Part shown: positions 1-9,833 of the stretch, piece after piece
How the letters are laid out: the number at the start of each line of letters is the position of its first letter
Position numbering within the stretch: the first letter of the stretch is position 1
Source of the DNA: Schizophyllum amplum
Lineage: Eukaryota > Basidiomycota > Agaricomycetes > Agaricales > Schizophyllaceae
NCBI GenBank assembly: GCA_007026445.1
Contig: VDMD01000207.1
Coordinates: 1-33,771 of the forward strand
Length of the DNA: 33,771 nt
Reading direction: 5' to 3'
The notes under the pieces: model-generated
What the model was told of the DNA's origin: nothing
Seen by the model: only the letters and a program-made list of their open reading frames with translations
The model's database searches: none
Translations under genes and position numbers: made by a program

Positions 1-599
1 CGCCCTACGCCTGGATCCCGCGCCGCTGGCGCTGCTTCACGCGGGCACTTGCGTAATCCCACACCGGGTATGGCGCGTCCTTCATGGATGCTGCTCGTCC
101 GTTGTAGTGGCCGAGCTCGACAGCAACACGTGCAATGCAGATGGTGGGGTGGGTGCCATAGCAGGGCGGGAGGGGTGATGGGCGTTGAGCGCGCGAGGAG
201 GAATGTGGGGAGGGAGGTGTGGGATGGCCGGTGGGCGGCGAGGACTCCGTCGGCGGGGGCGTGCGCACGGATGAGGTGAGGTGTTTGGAGCGGGCGCAGG
301 ACGCGCGGCGTGGGCGTAGACGGCAACTGGGCACGACGGGTGTTGTTGGTGAAGGTGGACGGCCAGCGCAGTTGCTAGCGCGGGTCGCGGGTCGTCATCG
401 GAGGCGCGGGTCGTTGGTGAAGGCAAGCTGTTTGCTCTCGCAACGCTGGGCACAGCGCGGGAGCGACGCCAAAGACGTACCCCTGCAGCAGGCGGCGACC
501 GCGTCTGACGACGACGGCCAGCCACCTACCGGCAGGGCAGCGCAGAGAGCGGGGAGGATGGTGGGAGAGAACGAGGAGCGACTTACCGATTCTGCCCGG
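1..599. other. GC-rich stretch with no supportable gene
   Basis: Open frames occur on both strands, but they overlap each other, are rich in Arg, Pro, Ala and Gly, and show no domain, no splice-site pattern and no consistent frame. I read them as chance frames in GC-rich DNA. Confidence 0.6.
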
Positions 600-1560
600 A
601 TTCGGTCGGAACAGTCACGTGACTCGGACCTCGGCGCGCGACACCGGTGTCCTCCGTCGCCCCGCTTGCGGCGTCCTTACTGCAGCGCGCGTTGCTCTCT
701 TATTTGGCTGGGGGGCTGTCAAAGTCATAATATATATATATATATGTAAATAAAATACATAAGCCCCTGCACGCATGAGCACAGCGGGCTGGGGGGATGC
801 GTGGGGACTGAGTGAGGGGAGGGTATGCGTTGGACGTGGGCACGCATTAGCGGGCGACACCGCGCGTGCACCCCGGCAACAGTGCGCCCTCGCACAGTGC
901 TGACTGTTGTGGTGTGCTTGGCGCGCGCGAGGAGGGGGCCGGCGGCGACGTTGAAAGCGAGGACCACGCCCGCCGTCTTCATGCTCCCTAGCGCGCGTCA
1001 GCGACCGCGTCGTTCGCCCACCCCTCATGTCCCTATACCTCACTTGGCGAAGGTGGTAACGGGGCATTAGAGGTGGGTGAGCGGGGCGGGCGCTACTGCG
1101 CGGTGGGGATATGAAGGCGGCGGGCGTCGTTCTCGGTTGGTGTATGGATGCGGGAGGGGTCGGGGACCGGGCGTCTTTGGTCAAGACTGGCTGAGAACAT
1201 GCGCCACATGCGGACGCACACAGCGCGGTACGTGCGTGCGTGCGTTTGCAAGTGACGCGAAAATTTTCGTCAGTGTTGTATACCATGGCAGAACCATTGC
1301 CACGTACCTTGGAGGGCTCCTATGAGCCCTCGCACCCCTTATCTTGTCGATTCGCGTGTACGCGGTTTTGCGGTGAGTCAAATGGGTAGCCGGCGGTCTG
1401 GCGACGTGGTGGTGAGAGGCAAGGGCGGACGCGTCGTGTGACGTGATGTGACACGACGCGTCGATCCGCGCGCTGCACGTCGATTTGCACGTATACGGCG
1501 CCATTGTAAGACATCGCGGCCTTCTTCTACCGTAAGACGTGTATAGATAGTAATTATCTG
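600..1560 (+). repeat. Diverged partial copy of the element-C left arm
   Basis: This stretch is colinear with 10830-12010 inside element C. Shared landmarks, in order, are an (AT)n run (about 725-745), the phrase CTTGGCGAAGGTGGTAACGG, a GTGCGTGCGTGCGTTTG-like block, the palindrome CGAAAATTTTCG (1258-1269), and an 8-bp hairpin GAGGGCTC/GAGCCCTC (1312-1331). After the hairpin come the shared phrases CGACGTGGTGGTG and GGCAAG and a run of GTCGATC motifs. No protein is encoded. No TGGGATATG-type terminus is seen at its left, so it appears truncated or only a related family member. The similarity is patchy, and an alignment would be needed for exact ends. Confidence 0.7.
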
Positions 1561-2180
1561 ATCTACCATTGAGGGATCGGGGCTTTGGATGGGTCTCAGC
1601 TATCTAGAATACACATGTATTGAGTAGAATATACTGTAAGAGGTTCAATATGTACTCATTGTGATTTTGTATTGTATTGTGGCAGATATAGGCAAATTAA
1701 ACTACATACGTGCTTAGGGGAGACTAGATAGAACATGCTCCAACTTTGACTGAAGCGATACGATGATATACTGCCTCGGAACGCTTCGAAAGGTGCCGGG
1801 GGAGACGTTCGAGAAGTGCTTTTGACGAGCATTAACCCTCGTCAACAAGGGTCTCGAAGTTCACCCCCTTTACATGTACAGAATCGCACAGAATTTTGTA
1901 TATCTATCCTACACTCTATATAAAGATGCCCTGTGAAGAGGATGCGAATTTAGATGCCTCCCGGCACGATCCCGAGGACGTCGAAGGCGACGACGGCAAC
2001 CTTCGGACTCCGGTCCGAGGCGCCGAACGTTCACGATCAACGCTCCTTTGCCAGCAACCACGACCACGCCGCGGCCGCGGTTGCTGGCCGCCTCCTCAAT
2101 CCTTTACCTACACCTCAAGAGGTCTTCCCCCATCCGTCTCCTTACCTCTCAGGTTAATCGGGGCCTTTTAAAAGCGCCCC
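1561..2180. other. AT-richer spacer without a recognised gene
   Basis: The base composition drops compared with both flanks. Short frames exist here, but none has a recognisable domain or a plausible exon structure. I see nothing that I can name. Confidence 0.5.
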
Positions 2181-3720
2181 ACGTTGGGTTTGGCGAGCGA
2201 GGGGGCGCGGGAAGCGCCCCTCGTCAGGTGCGTCCGCTACGCACAGCCCGTGAGTTTAGAGCTAACAAAACCAAAGTCAGTGACTCAAGAGCGCGCGAGC
2301 GTACGCAAGAGACGTGCGCGGGGGCAGGCGCGCAGAGACGGCGACGGGCACACCGAGGGCGAGGCGGCGCTCGCTGTACTCCCGCGGCTCCTGCCCTCGC
2401 CGTACTCCCGCGTCTGCGCGACGCTGGGACGAGCGTCCGCGCATAGGCAGCGTTCGGGGACGCTGTGCGATAGGGGAGGGGGCGAGCAGGCGCGGCGAGC
2501 GGCGCAACGAGCAGCGCCAGCGAGGTCGCGTCGCCAACGCCCTACGCCGTTGTCGACGACGTCCACGCACGTCTAGGTGTCGACGTGCGCGTCGTTCCTT
2601 ATTGTTGGCGCCGGCGCTTCCCTGCGCTCCCTCGCCCTCGTGCTCACCCTCAGCCTCGCGTCCTCGCCCTTGCCCTCGCGCGCCCTCGCCCTCACGCCCT
2701 CGCCCTCGCGCCCACGCCCTCGCCTACGCCTCTCCCCCACGCCTCGCCTCCACGCCTCGCCTCCTTTCCGCGCGCATCCTCTCCCACACGGCACACGCCC
2801 TCGCCATATCGCCCGCGAGTCCCGCAAACACCGTTGATCGCCGATCCGCAAGTGCAAGTATGCCGACAGCCACGCATCCCAGCGCCCCCGTACCTGTGTT
2901 CCGTCATTGCGGGAGATGCGCGGGGTCCTACCCACCACCAAACAGCGCGCAGTGCGAGCGCGAGCAGGCTGCTCTGCGTAGTTCCCCCCACCTGCTCCTG
3001 CTCGCCCTCTCACGCAGAGGGTATCTTTAGCATATATTGTACCAGCTATCTACCTAGACAATTGACATATATATATATATATTGCTTATACAGCCGCTAC
3101 AAAGCAGCGCGCACCAGACACCGCGTGCAACGGCGAGCGCGGCCCCGCCAGCAATGCCGACAGGGCGTCGACGCGCGTCACCGGCATTTGCCGAACACGT
3201 GGCGCTCGCGTCAAATTTCGCCGCGATCAATTCCGCTGCTCTTTCCTTCTACCACCCACCATCTGCCCTCCACCACCACGGGTCGCGGTCGCCGGCGATG
3301 TCGGCGTGGCTCGACCACGTCGTTGTCGCCGGCGATGTCGGCGTGGCTCGACCACGTCGTTGTCGCCGTTGACGCGCCCCGTCCTCTCCTCCTCTTCCTC
3401 GCCGCGCCGCCGCCGCGTTTGTGCTCAACAGCACCCGTCACCCGTGATCGGGGAGACTCGGAGCAGCGTCACCACCACCTCCCTCCTCCGACCTCACCAC
3501 GCGCTGCGCCTTCTCGCGCACCCTCACCACCCTCTCCTCCGACGTCACCGCGCGCCCAACGCCCTACCACACTCCCGCGCCGCGCCGGCCAAACCGGCGC
3601 GTCATTCACCCTACCCCATACCCGTGCCGCCGTGCCGCCTCCCAGCCACGTCACCCACCCTCTGCGCTGTGCGTGCGCTGCGGGTCCCGTGGCGCTGCTA
3701 GTGCAGGGCAGTGCACGAGA
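2181..3720. repeat. GC-rich low-complexity DNA with CCCTCG-type simple repeats
   Basis: From about 2620 to 2810 the plus strand is a degenerate array of CCCTCG and CACGCC units. An AT run, (TA)n, lies at about 3067-3083. Long open frames across this block translate to Pro/Arg/Ser/Ala repeats in several frames at once, which is the expected artefact of such DNA. No gene is called. Confidence 0.6.
3291..3364 (+). repeat. Perfect 37-bp tandem duplication
   Basis: The 37-bp unit beginning GCCGGCGATGTCGGCGTGGC occurs twice without any mismatch (3291-3327 and 3328-3364). The perfect identity suggests a recent duplication. Confidence 0.95.
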
Positions 3721-4290
3721 CCGGCGAGCGCGGGAACGGGTGCGGGTAGTGAGGTAGTAGGTGGGGTCAGGAGAGTGCGGGAGCGGCGGTGAGCACGGGG
3801 GTGGTGCGGGAGTGAGCGCGGGGATGGGGTGGTGCGGGAGCGAGTGCGGGGGTGACGCGGGAGCGAGCCCGGTGGGAGCGGTGCGGGAGCAAGCGCGGTG
3901 GCGAGCGGCGCGGGTGGGAGCGGTGCGGGAGCAAGCGCGGTGGCGAGCGGCGCGGGTGCGAGCGGCGCGCTGGGTGGGGCACGGACCGCCGGTGCGCGCG
4001 CGGGAGCGGCAGCGAGCTCGAGCTGGGTGGAACGGCGAGCCGGGTGGGGTGCGGACCGCGAGCGTGGGCGGGCAGGTGAGCTGGTGTGGGCGTGAGCGAG
4101 CTGCGAGCTGGACCGGGCGTGGGTTGTGAGCTCGGGCGGCACGTGCGGAGGCGAGCGGACGAGTGGCGAGCAGGCGCGAGCCGACCAGCCAGTGACCCAG
4201 CGGGAACGGCCGAGAGCCAGCTGCCCAGGGGAACTGTCGGCGGATGTAGCTACGAGTCGTACCTACGAGATCCTGTAACTAGTGTACAAT
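3721..4290 (+). repeat. Degenerate GAGCG-rich array with a perfect 42-bp duplication
   Basis: The block is built from degenerate GGTGCGGGAGCGAG-type units. Within it a 42-bp unit is present twice without mismatch at 3874-3915 and 3916-3957. Open frames through it are simple Ala/Gly/Arg/Ser repeats and are not treated as genes. Confidence 0.85.
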
Positions 4291-4416
4291 GATTATAGTA
4301 AAACATTGGAAGTCTGAGCCCTATGTTACAGGGCTCGTACTTAAATTGATAGGGACTGACCTCTCCCGTTGGCTTTTGCGCTCTTGGATTCTGCCTTTCG
4401 CAACCTTTGATTTCAT

Positions 4417-7024
4417 TTAGTCAGTCGTACGCCCCGCACAGACCGAGATCCGCGACCGCGGAAGGTCCTTCACAGTGAGCACGTACTTTCGCAACGATTT
4501 GCCCTTACGGCCCGACTGGTTCAGCGCGGTCGTCGTGGAGTCTGAGCGCCACTCGTTGTGTTGCTCCATGAAGCGATAGATCGACTCATCCTGGATATCT
4601 GTGCGCATGGTCGCCAGGGTCTCGACCTGTGGAATGGTGTCTATCACCTCTCTCAAGGAGGTCATCAGATCGACGTGCGCAGGTATCTCCCATCCATGAC
4701 CTGGATAGTACGAGCTTTCCGTGTCGTCAGGCTCCACGGAACTATAGCCATGGCTATCGGCAGCCACCCTCACCAGACCAGCCACGATAGCCAAGGCCTT
4801 GCGTGTGCTCGTCCAACCGCTCGTGCCGTCGCCGCGGAGATGAGGCTTGCACGCATGAACCCATTTCACGAAAGCTGCAGCGCGTCCTTGGGTGAACGTC
4901 TCCAGTGGCAGTTGGTCGCCCAACTCGACCACACCGTATATGGTTTCGAACTTCGTCTCGAGTAGACAGTCCTTCGCAGTCGCCTCCCCTGGTTCCTCCT
5001 TCATAAGCCGATGGATCGTCAGCCATTTCGTGTCGTGAGAGTAACAAGACACCCTCACCCTTATCGCTTCCGCCATGTAGACCGCAATCAGAGCAGCGTC
5101 CTTGCTTCGTGCTTCGATTGCCCGTTGACGGAGAGCTTTCAGAACAATTGCTATGTCCGCGTCGACGTCAAGGTCTAAATCCGGGACCGCTGGCTGCTTC
5201 AGCGAGCGCGACAGGCGTCGTTCGGGGCCGGGATCGACATCTTTGCGTGAGTCCGCCTGCTCCTTGCCATAGGCGGCGCCCTTTCTGCTAACAGATTAGC
5301 ATGTGTATTCCGGAACAGCGACCGTCGACATCACTTCTGGGACTTCTTCGTGCGTTGACTGCGTGATTGTTTGTCAACAAGGGCGGCGCAAACGGGAAGT
5401 AGACATCACTTACAGTTTTGAGCCTGAAGACGATGCCTGATCGCCGGGGACGTCATCTTCCTCTGAGCCCCACGGTTCCTCATCGGAGTCGACGATTCTG
5501 CCGATAAAAGGAACGTTAGCGTACGTATCGACAGAAAGTCGACCGTTCATATCACCTATTTGATCTCTTGCGCCGAAGACGTGACGGTCCTCTGCGCAAT
5601 TGTCAGCAAACACAGCAGACACGGCACCAGAGCGTTGCCTACGGTACTGAGTGTGAGGTGGCCGCCTGAGCACCGTGCCGTTGCTGTTGTTCTCACGCGC
5701 TCGCGACCCCTTCAACCTTACAGGCATCAGACCCTTCTCCTGCTCGGCGTACCAGTGGTTGAGGAGCATCGCCATACGTTCTTGCTTCATCGATGATGGG
5801 TCCTTCGAGTAGGCTTCAAGATCTTCCGCCGTACTGCCCGCAGGGAATGCTGAAGGCAGGACGTTATCACGCAGGTGCATCCACGGCGCCCCCCTGTTCG
5901 TCCAGCCGTCGAATCCTATGCCTACCCGTTAGATACATCGCGTCTTCCCTGCCAAACACTCACGCAGTGCGTTGACGATGTATGCGCGTATAGCGCCCTG
6001 CATATCTTTCGATTTCGCGCCCTCAGGCATTGCAGAGCGCAGTATAGGGTATCCTCCTGCGTTCAGTCTGACCCTCGCCCACTCTGGCTGGGCCGGCTTG
6101 TGCCCCTCCTCTTGAGCGGCAGGGGAGCCCACACCGTCGTCCAGATCAAAGATGTCTGCAGCCCACCTTTCAACGTGGGCGTTGAATTTCTCATACAACG
6201 CCTGGGCATTCTGCGTGAAAGGCGGGTGCCCTACGCCTGCGTCAGGCCCTACCCTGCACAGAAGTGAGCTCTCGGTCGAGGCGGTCGCCCTCCACTCACA
6301 TGACTTGCTTCAGTTCTCCGTCTTCAACGTAGGCAGCCACGCCTACCAGAGCGACCCCAGCTGAATCGAACAGCCATTGCGCATATCGTGCTATGTCCTC
6401 CTTGAACCCCACGGTACCGAACCTGCAAAGCGTATGAGCAATATAGCAGAAGAAGCCGCGCCGCGCACCATGACTGGTCCTTTTCTTCAGGCTTCCCCAG
6501 ATTGAGAGCCCTGGCGCGCCGTTGAAACTCCTCAATCTCGTCTTCGCTGAACTGGGTTTTTATTTCTGCGTTGACGAGCCGCTCAACGTCAAAGCCGTTC
6601 CCCCCATACCGCTTGCGAAGCCTATCCCAAACCTCTGGACGGTCTCTTCGAGAGACCATATGCCACGTGTAGTGAGTGTGAATCGGCTTCCGAGATTGCT
6701 TGTAAATTGTGACGGAGTGGCCGCCATCGTCCTCGGACTCTGAGGAGGACTCGGAAAGGGCCGCCTTTTCTTGCCACCATTCTCGGATGACCTACGTCAC
6801 GTATGTCAGTATGTTGCCAGCCAAAGCCTTGGCGTTACACTTTCCTGCTCTAAATTGGCTGGCGCCCGCGAACCTTTGCCGCCGGTGATCTGCTTCCGGA
6901 TTCTGTTGGCGGCCGTCTTTATCATGCCAGCCTGGTCTTCCTCGGTAGCCCGTGAAAAGGCGGCAGTCTTAGCAGCCAAATACTTGACCGCTGCATCATG
7001 CAGTGTATAGGGCGACGGGGACAT
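4417..7024 (-). CDS. Gene Y: multi-exon hypothetical protein of an Agaricomycete-expanded type
   Basis: Six exons keep phase from an ATG at 7024 to a stop at 4417: 6874-7024, 6475-6781, 6305-6422, 5960-6210, 5414-5893 and 4417-5284 (724 codons). The 129-nt last intron and a GTCATG donor are the weakest calls. N-terminal residues resemble a short helical segment. The middle has an acidic Ser/Glu stretch followed by Trp- and Arg-rich helices (RPEVWDRLRKRYGG). Around exons 4-5 comes a PWMHLRDNVLPSAF segment and a helix ending HWYAEQEKGLMPVRL. The order of segments recalls the large lineage-expanded hypothetical families of mushrooms, and it looks distantly like gene Z. I know no function. It lies downstream of broken gene X on the same strand. 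A 5'-UTR intron ending just before the ATG is likely. The frame is well supported; function is unknown. Confidence 0.7.
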
Positions 7025-7259
7025 GATAATTTGCTTGAAACCTGGAAAGTGGGACGGAAGAGAGAGATACAAACACCCGCCGATCAATGTCACGCAACAA
7101 ACGTGATGGGTCACGCGCCGGCAGACGACTTCGGAATCAGAGTCACAGGACATAAAGATATAATCCATTCATAACCAGTTCACCTTGCCTGGGATCTGGG
7201 TGCACTGATCTCGGCAATTAAACGTAAGAAATAAAGCGCACAGACGCGTAAGTTGAGAT

Positions 7260-7894
7260 CTACCGCGCCCTGGCGCCGCCGCGGCCTTTCTTGCCGCCTT
7301 TCGCTCCCCTAGCGGCCTTCGCAGGAGCCTGCACCTTCGGTTTCTTCTGGCGAGTTTGCCTGTCGGAAGTACCGGGGGAGTTTCCGCGGTTACGCTTGCG
7401 ACGGACCCGTTGATCGTCGTTGTCCATCTCCGCATTTTCGTCGCCGTTGTTCGACTCCAGATCCTCGTCGCCGTTGACCACGTCCATGTCCTCGTCGCTA
7501 TTCTGGGAGATCTTGTAGGTCCTTGCGAGCTCGAGAGCCTTGTCAAAGTCGCCATCCGGTAGGTTTCTACTAGACCGCCCCAATCCATATGCGTGGCTGT
7601 TGGCCGCCACGAGGTAGGCTCTCATGGCGCCGCCCTCGTCGTCCCACCCACGATCTTGGCGGATCAACTGTGCGGCAACTTCGCCTACGAGTGCATCAGC
7701 ATATGCTCCCCCGAAAAGGCCTGGCGCGTCCCGGATGCCCGGTAGCATTCTGTGCACGCATGTCTTGAAGAGGACGGCGCCGGGAGGTCCATAACTGCCG
7801 AACAGTTAACAAAGAGAAAATGATTTATATGGAAAGCGCTTACTATCCCGTCAACTCCAGCATTTCTCCCACTGCGTTTCGCGCCCAATGGTAG
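7260..7894 (-). pseudogene. Gene X, 3' part (split by 20 kb of nested insertions)
   Basis: This is the downstream part of a minus-strand gene whose 5' part lies at 28091-28710. Exons here are the rest of exon 3 (7844-7894, plus one TA of 7895-7896) and exon 4 (7260-7794). The intron at 7795-7843 has a GTAAGC donor and a CGGCAG acceptor. The encoded C-terminal part has a helical region (LVGEVAAQLIRQDRGWDDE), then an acidic Asp/Glu/Asn stretch, then a long Lys/Arg tail that looks like a nuclear-localisation or DNA-contact tail. Joined to the upstream part it gives exactly 367 codons including the stop. On its own this fragment has no start codon that fits the family-like beginning. The protein function is unknown. 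Confidence 0.8.
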
Positions 7895-7896
7895 TA

Positions 7897-8223
7897 CTGT
7901 ACCGGCATGACCGTAAGTTCACTGGGCGTTACGCGTTACGCTGTGAACAACTCCCGAGCGTAGTTCACGGAGGCCCGGACCGGCCTTCCAACGCGTTATA
8001 AAGCAAAAATTGACATATTTGGAGGACCTAACGTACTCAGAAGAGCAAAACAATGCATTTAGCGCTCGAATGAACAAAAAATACGAAATTTTGAGCTAAA
8101 ATGCGATTATTTAAGCCATGTGGCGTCTCAAAAAACCCGCCGTTACGCGTTACGGAACCGGCTTAGGTTCAGTTCAGAGGCCCCCGTTACGCGTTATGTG
8201 AACATGTGGTCATGCCGGTACAG
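7897..8223. mobile_element. 327-bp MITE with inverted ends and a TA target duplication
   Basis: The ends CTGTACCGGCATGACC (7897) and its reverse complement (ending 8223) are perfect inverted repeats, and a TTCAC block follows each after five bases. Both ends abut TA (7895-7896 and 8224-8225). This fits a Tc1/mariner- or pogo-type non-autonomous element. The interior is AT-rich and carries three copies of a GTTACGCGTTA motif (about 7926, 8142 and 8185). No protein is encoded. It sits inside exon 3 of gene X. Removing it with one TA restores the frame. Confidence 0.9.
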
Positions 8224-8226
8224 TAT

Positions 8227-8590
8227 CACCTGTGCCCGTAGGTCTTTTGCAAAACACCCAAGCAACTGCTTGGCAGTGTATTGCAAAAATAGCGAATGAC
8301 TTTACTTGCACAGCCACAGGCCCCTCCCGGCCTTCCGGTGGGGGTCCCGGCTTTCGGGGGCGTGCCGGGCGGTGCGCGCGTGGTGGCCTAATCAGGCAGG
8401 GGGCGGCGCACGGCTCGCGTCGCGTGCCCGGCTCGCCCTCGCGCATGCTGGGCGGGATTGATGGCCCTTCCCAAACGGGAAAGGCGGTCGATCACCACTC
8501 GGGTGGGTGCGCGCGCCCGCCGCCGCCGCCGCCGCTGGCGCCGCCTCTGGCTGCTGGGGGTGCAATAATAACATATATATATATAACAAT
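8227..8590 (+). repeat. Left terminal inverted repeat of element A
   Basis: About 360 bp here match the reverse complement of 27765-28084 along most of their length. Landmarks are CTTTTGCAAA near the tip, AAGCAACTGCTTGGCAGTG, GCACAGCCACAGGCCCCTCC and GGGCGGGATTGATGGCCCTT. The match fades at the AT-rich joint near 8575-8600. Confidence 0.92.
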
Positions 8591-9084
8591 ATGTACCTAT
8601 GTAGCTACGATGGGAAAATGGTGAAAGAAGACGCGCAAAAACACGTGAAAAAAAGGTCGCCCGCTGCGCGACGCGTCCGTCGGACGGCCACGCAGCGATC
8701 GAGTGGGTGTAGGTGGTGGAACATGTGGGGAGGGGGAAGAAGGAGGAGATGGGGGCCTGACAGGACCAGAAGCGGGCCTGCCGTCGCTGCGGGTCGCGAG
8801 CGCGAGCGCAAACACGTACGTACGCGCGACCGCCTCCCCACGCCTAGCGCGCGCATTGACGCGTTCCAACGCGTCTCTCGACGCGCTGGTGCCGAGTATT
8901 GCAGCGCCAGCGCTTAGAGAGCCGCTGACGCGCCTGTGCGTGCGGGAGCGAGGGAGCGAGGGCTGTACGCATGCGCCGGCGCGGAACCCAGCCTGCGGCA
9001 CACGGTGTGGGGTTTTCTTGAATGGGGGGCGCCCGTGGGGACGGTGTTGTGGTGTCGAATAGCGCCTTATCGACGCGTCCCCGG

Positions 9085-9143
9085 CCAAGAGCAGAGCACC
9101 GGAAGTCCCGGTGCAATGAGTCCTCGACGGGCTCTGCTCTTGG
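9085..9143. repeat. Stem-loop with 13-bp perfect arms in the element-A left arm
   Basis: CCAAGAGCAGAGC (9085-9097) pairs with GCTCTGCTCTTGG (9131-9143). The 33-nt spacer contains a second small hairpin, ACCGG/CCGGT (9098-9112). Confidence 0.9.
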
Positions 9144-9333
9144 TGGAGGGGACGCGCGAAAGCGCAAGGAGGGGGGGTGACGGCTTGAGGACATGACGAG
9201 CGAGCGCCTGACGCGCTTGACGCGCGTCCGGCGAGCTGCTCGTCGTGGGTGCTCGGTTGTGAGCAGCGCGCAGCTGGCGCGGAAGCGGCGTTGCGCGCGC
9301 GTCCTATTCAGGCAATGGGTCCTGTTCATAAGT

Positions 9334-9605
9334 CACCTGTGACCGTAGGTCCTTTGCAAAGGTACCGATAAAGTGCTTGGCGGTTCGTTGCAAAGCTACC
9401 GAGGGACTTACCCGCACAGCCACCCCGCCCCCGGGGGACGCCGGCAGGGCTCCGGGTGCCCTAGGGCGCTCCGGAGCGCGCCCCTCGGTGCCGGGGAGGC
9501 GGGGGGCGGGTTTGATGGCTGCCGCGCATATCCGGGCGCATCACTGCGGGTCCGCCGCGGCCCCTGCCGGTCGCGACGGGCTTGGGCGCGTCCCGGGGCA
9601 CCTTC
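9334..9605 (+). repeat. Left terminal inverted repeat of element B
   Basis: About 270 bp are nearly identical to the reverse complement of 25777-26044. Landmarks are CCTTTGCAAAGGTACCGATA, CTTGGCGGTTCGTTGCAAAG and GGCTGCCGCGCATATCCGGG. The first 27 bases follow the same pattern as the tip of element A: CACCTGTG, CGTAGGTC, then TTTGCAAA. The stretch 9606-9833 between this repeat and gene Z shows nothing further. Confidence 0.93.
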
Positions 9606-9833
9606 CGACACATACTTCGAGCTCTCGCGCCGCGTGCACTGCACCTGTGACCCTATGACTGTGCTGCATATAAATTAAGGTGTATAATAGCATGTCCCGT
9701 GGTACAAGAAGATGGCCGAGCACCGCGCTGCGGTGCTCGACGCGTGGCGAATAGTTCGAACAATCACGTGAGCATTGTAGGTGCGTAGGGGCGAATCTAG
9801 GTGCTCGCTGTTGTGCACTCTGACGACTAGGCC

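Noticed and set aside
1..4290. Many long overlapping open frames on both strands
   Set aside because: They are Arg/Pro/Ala/Ser-rich, overlap in several frames and follow simple GC-rich repeats. No domain and no consistent splice pattern supports any of them.
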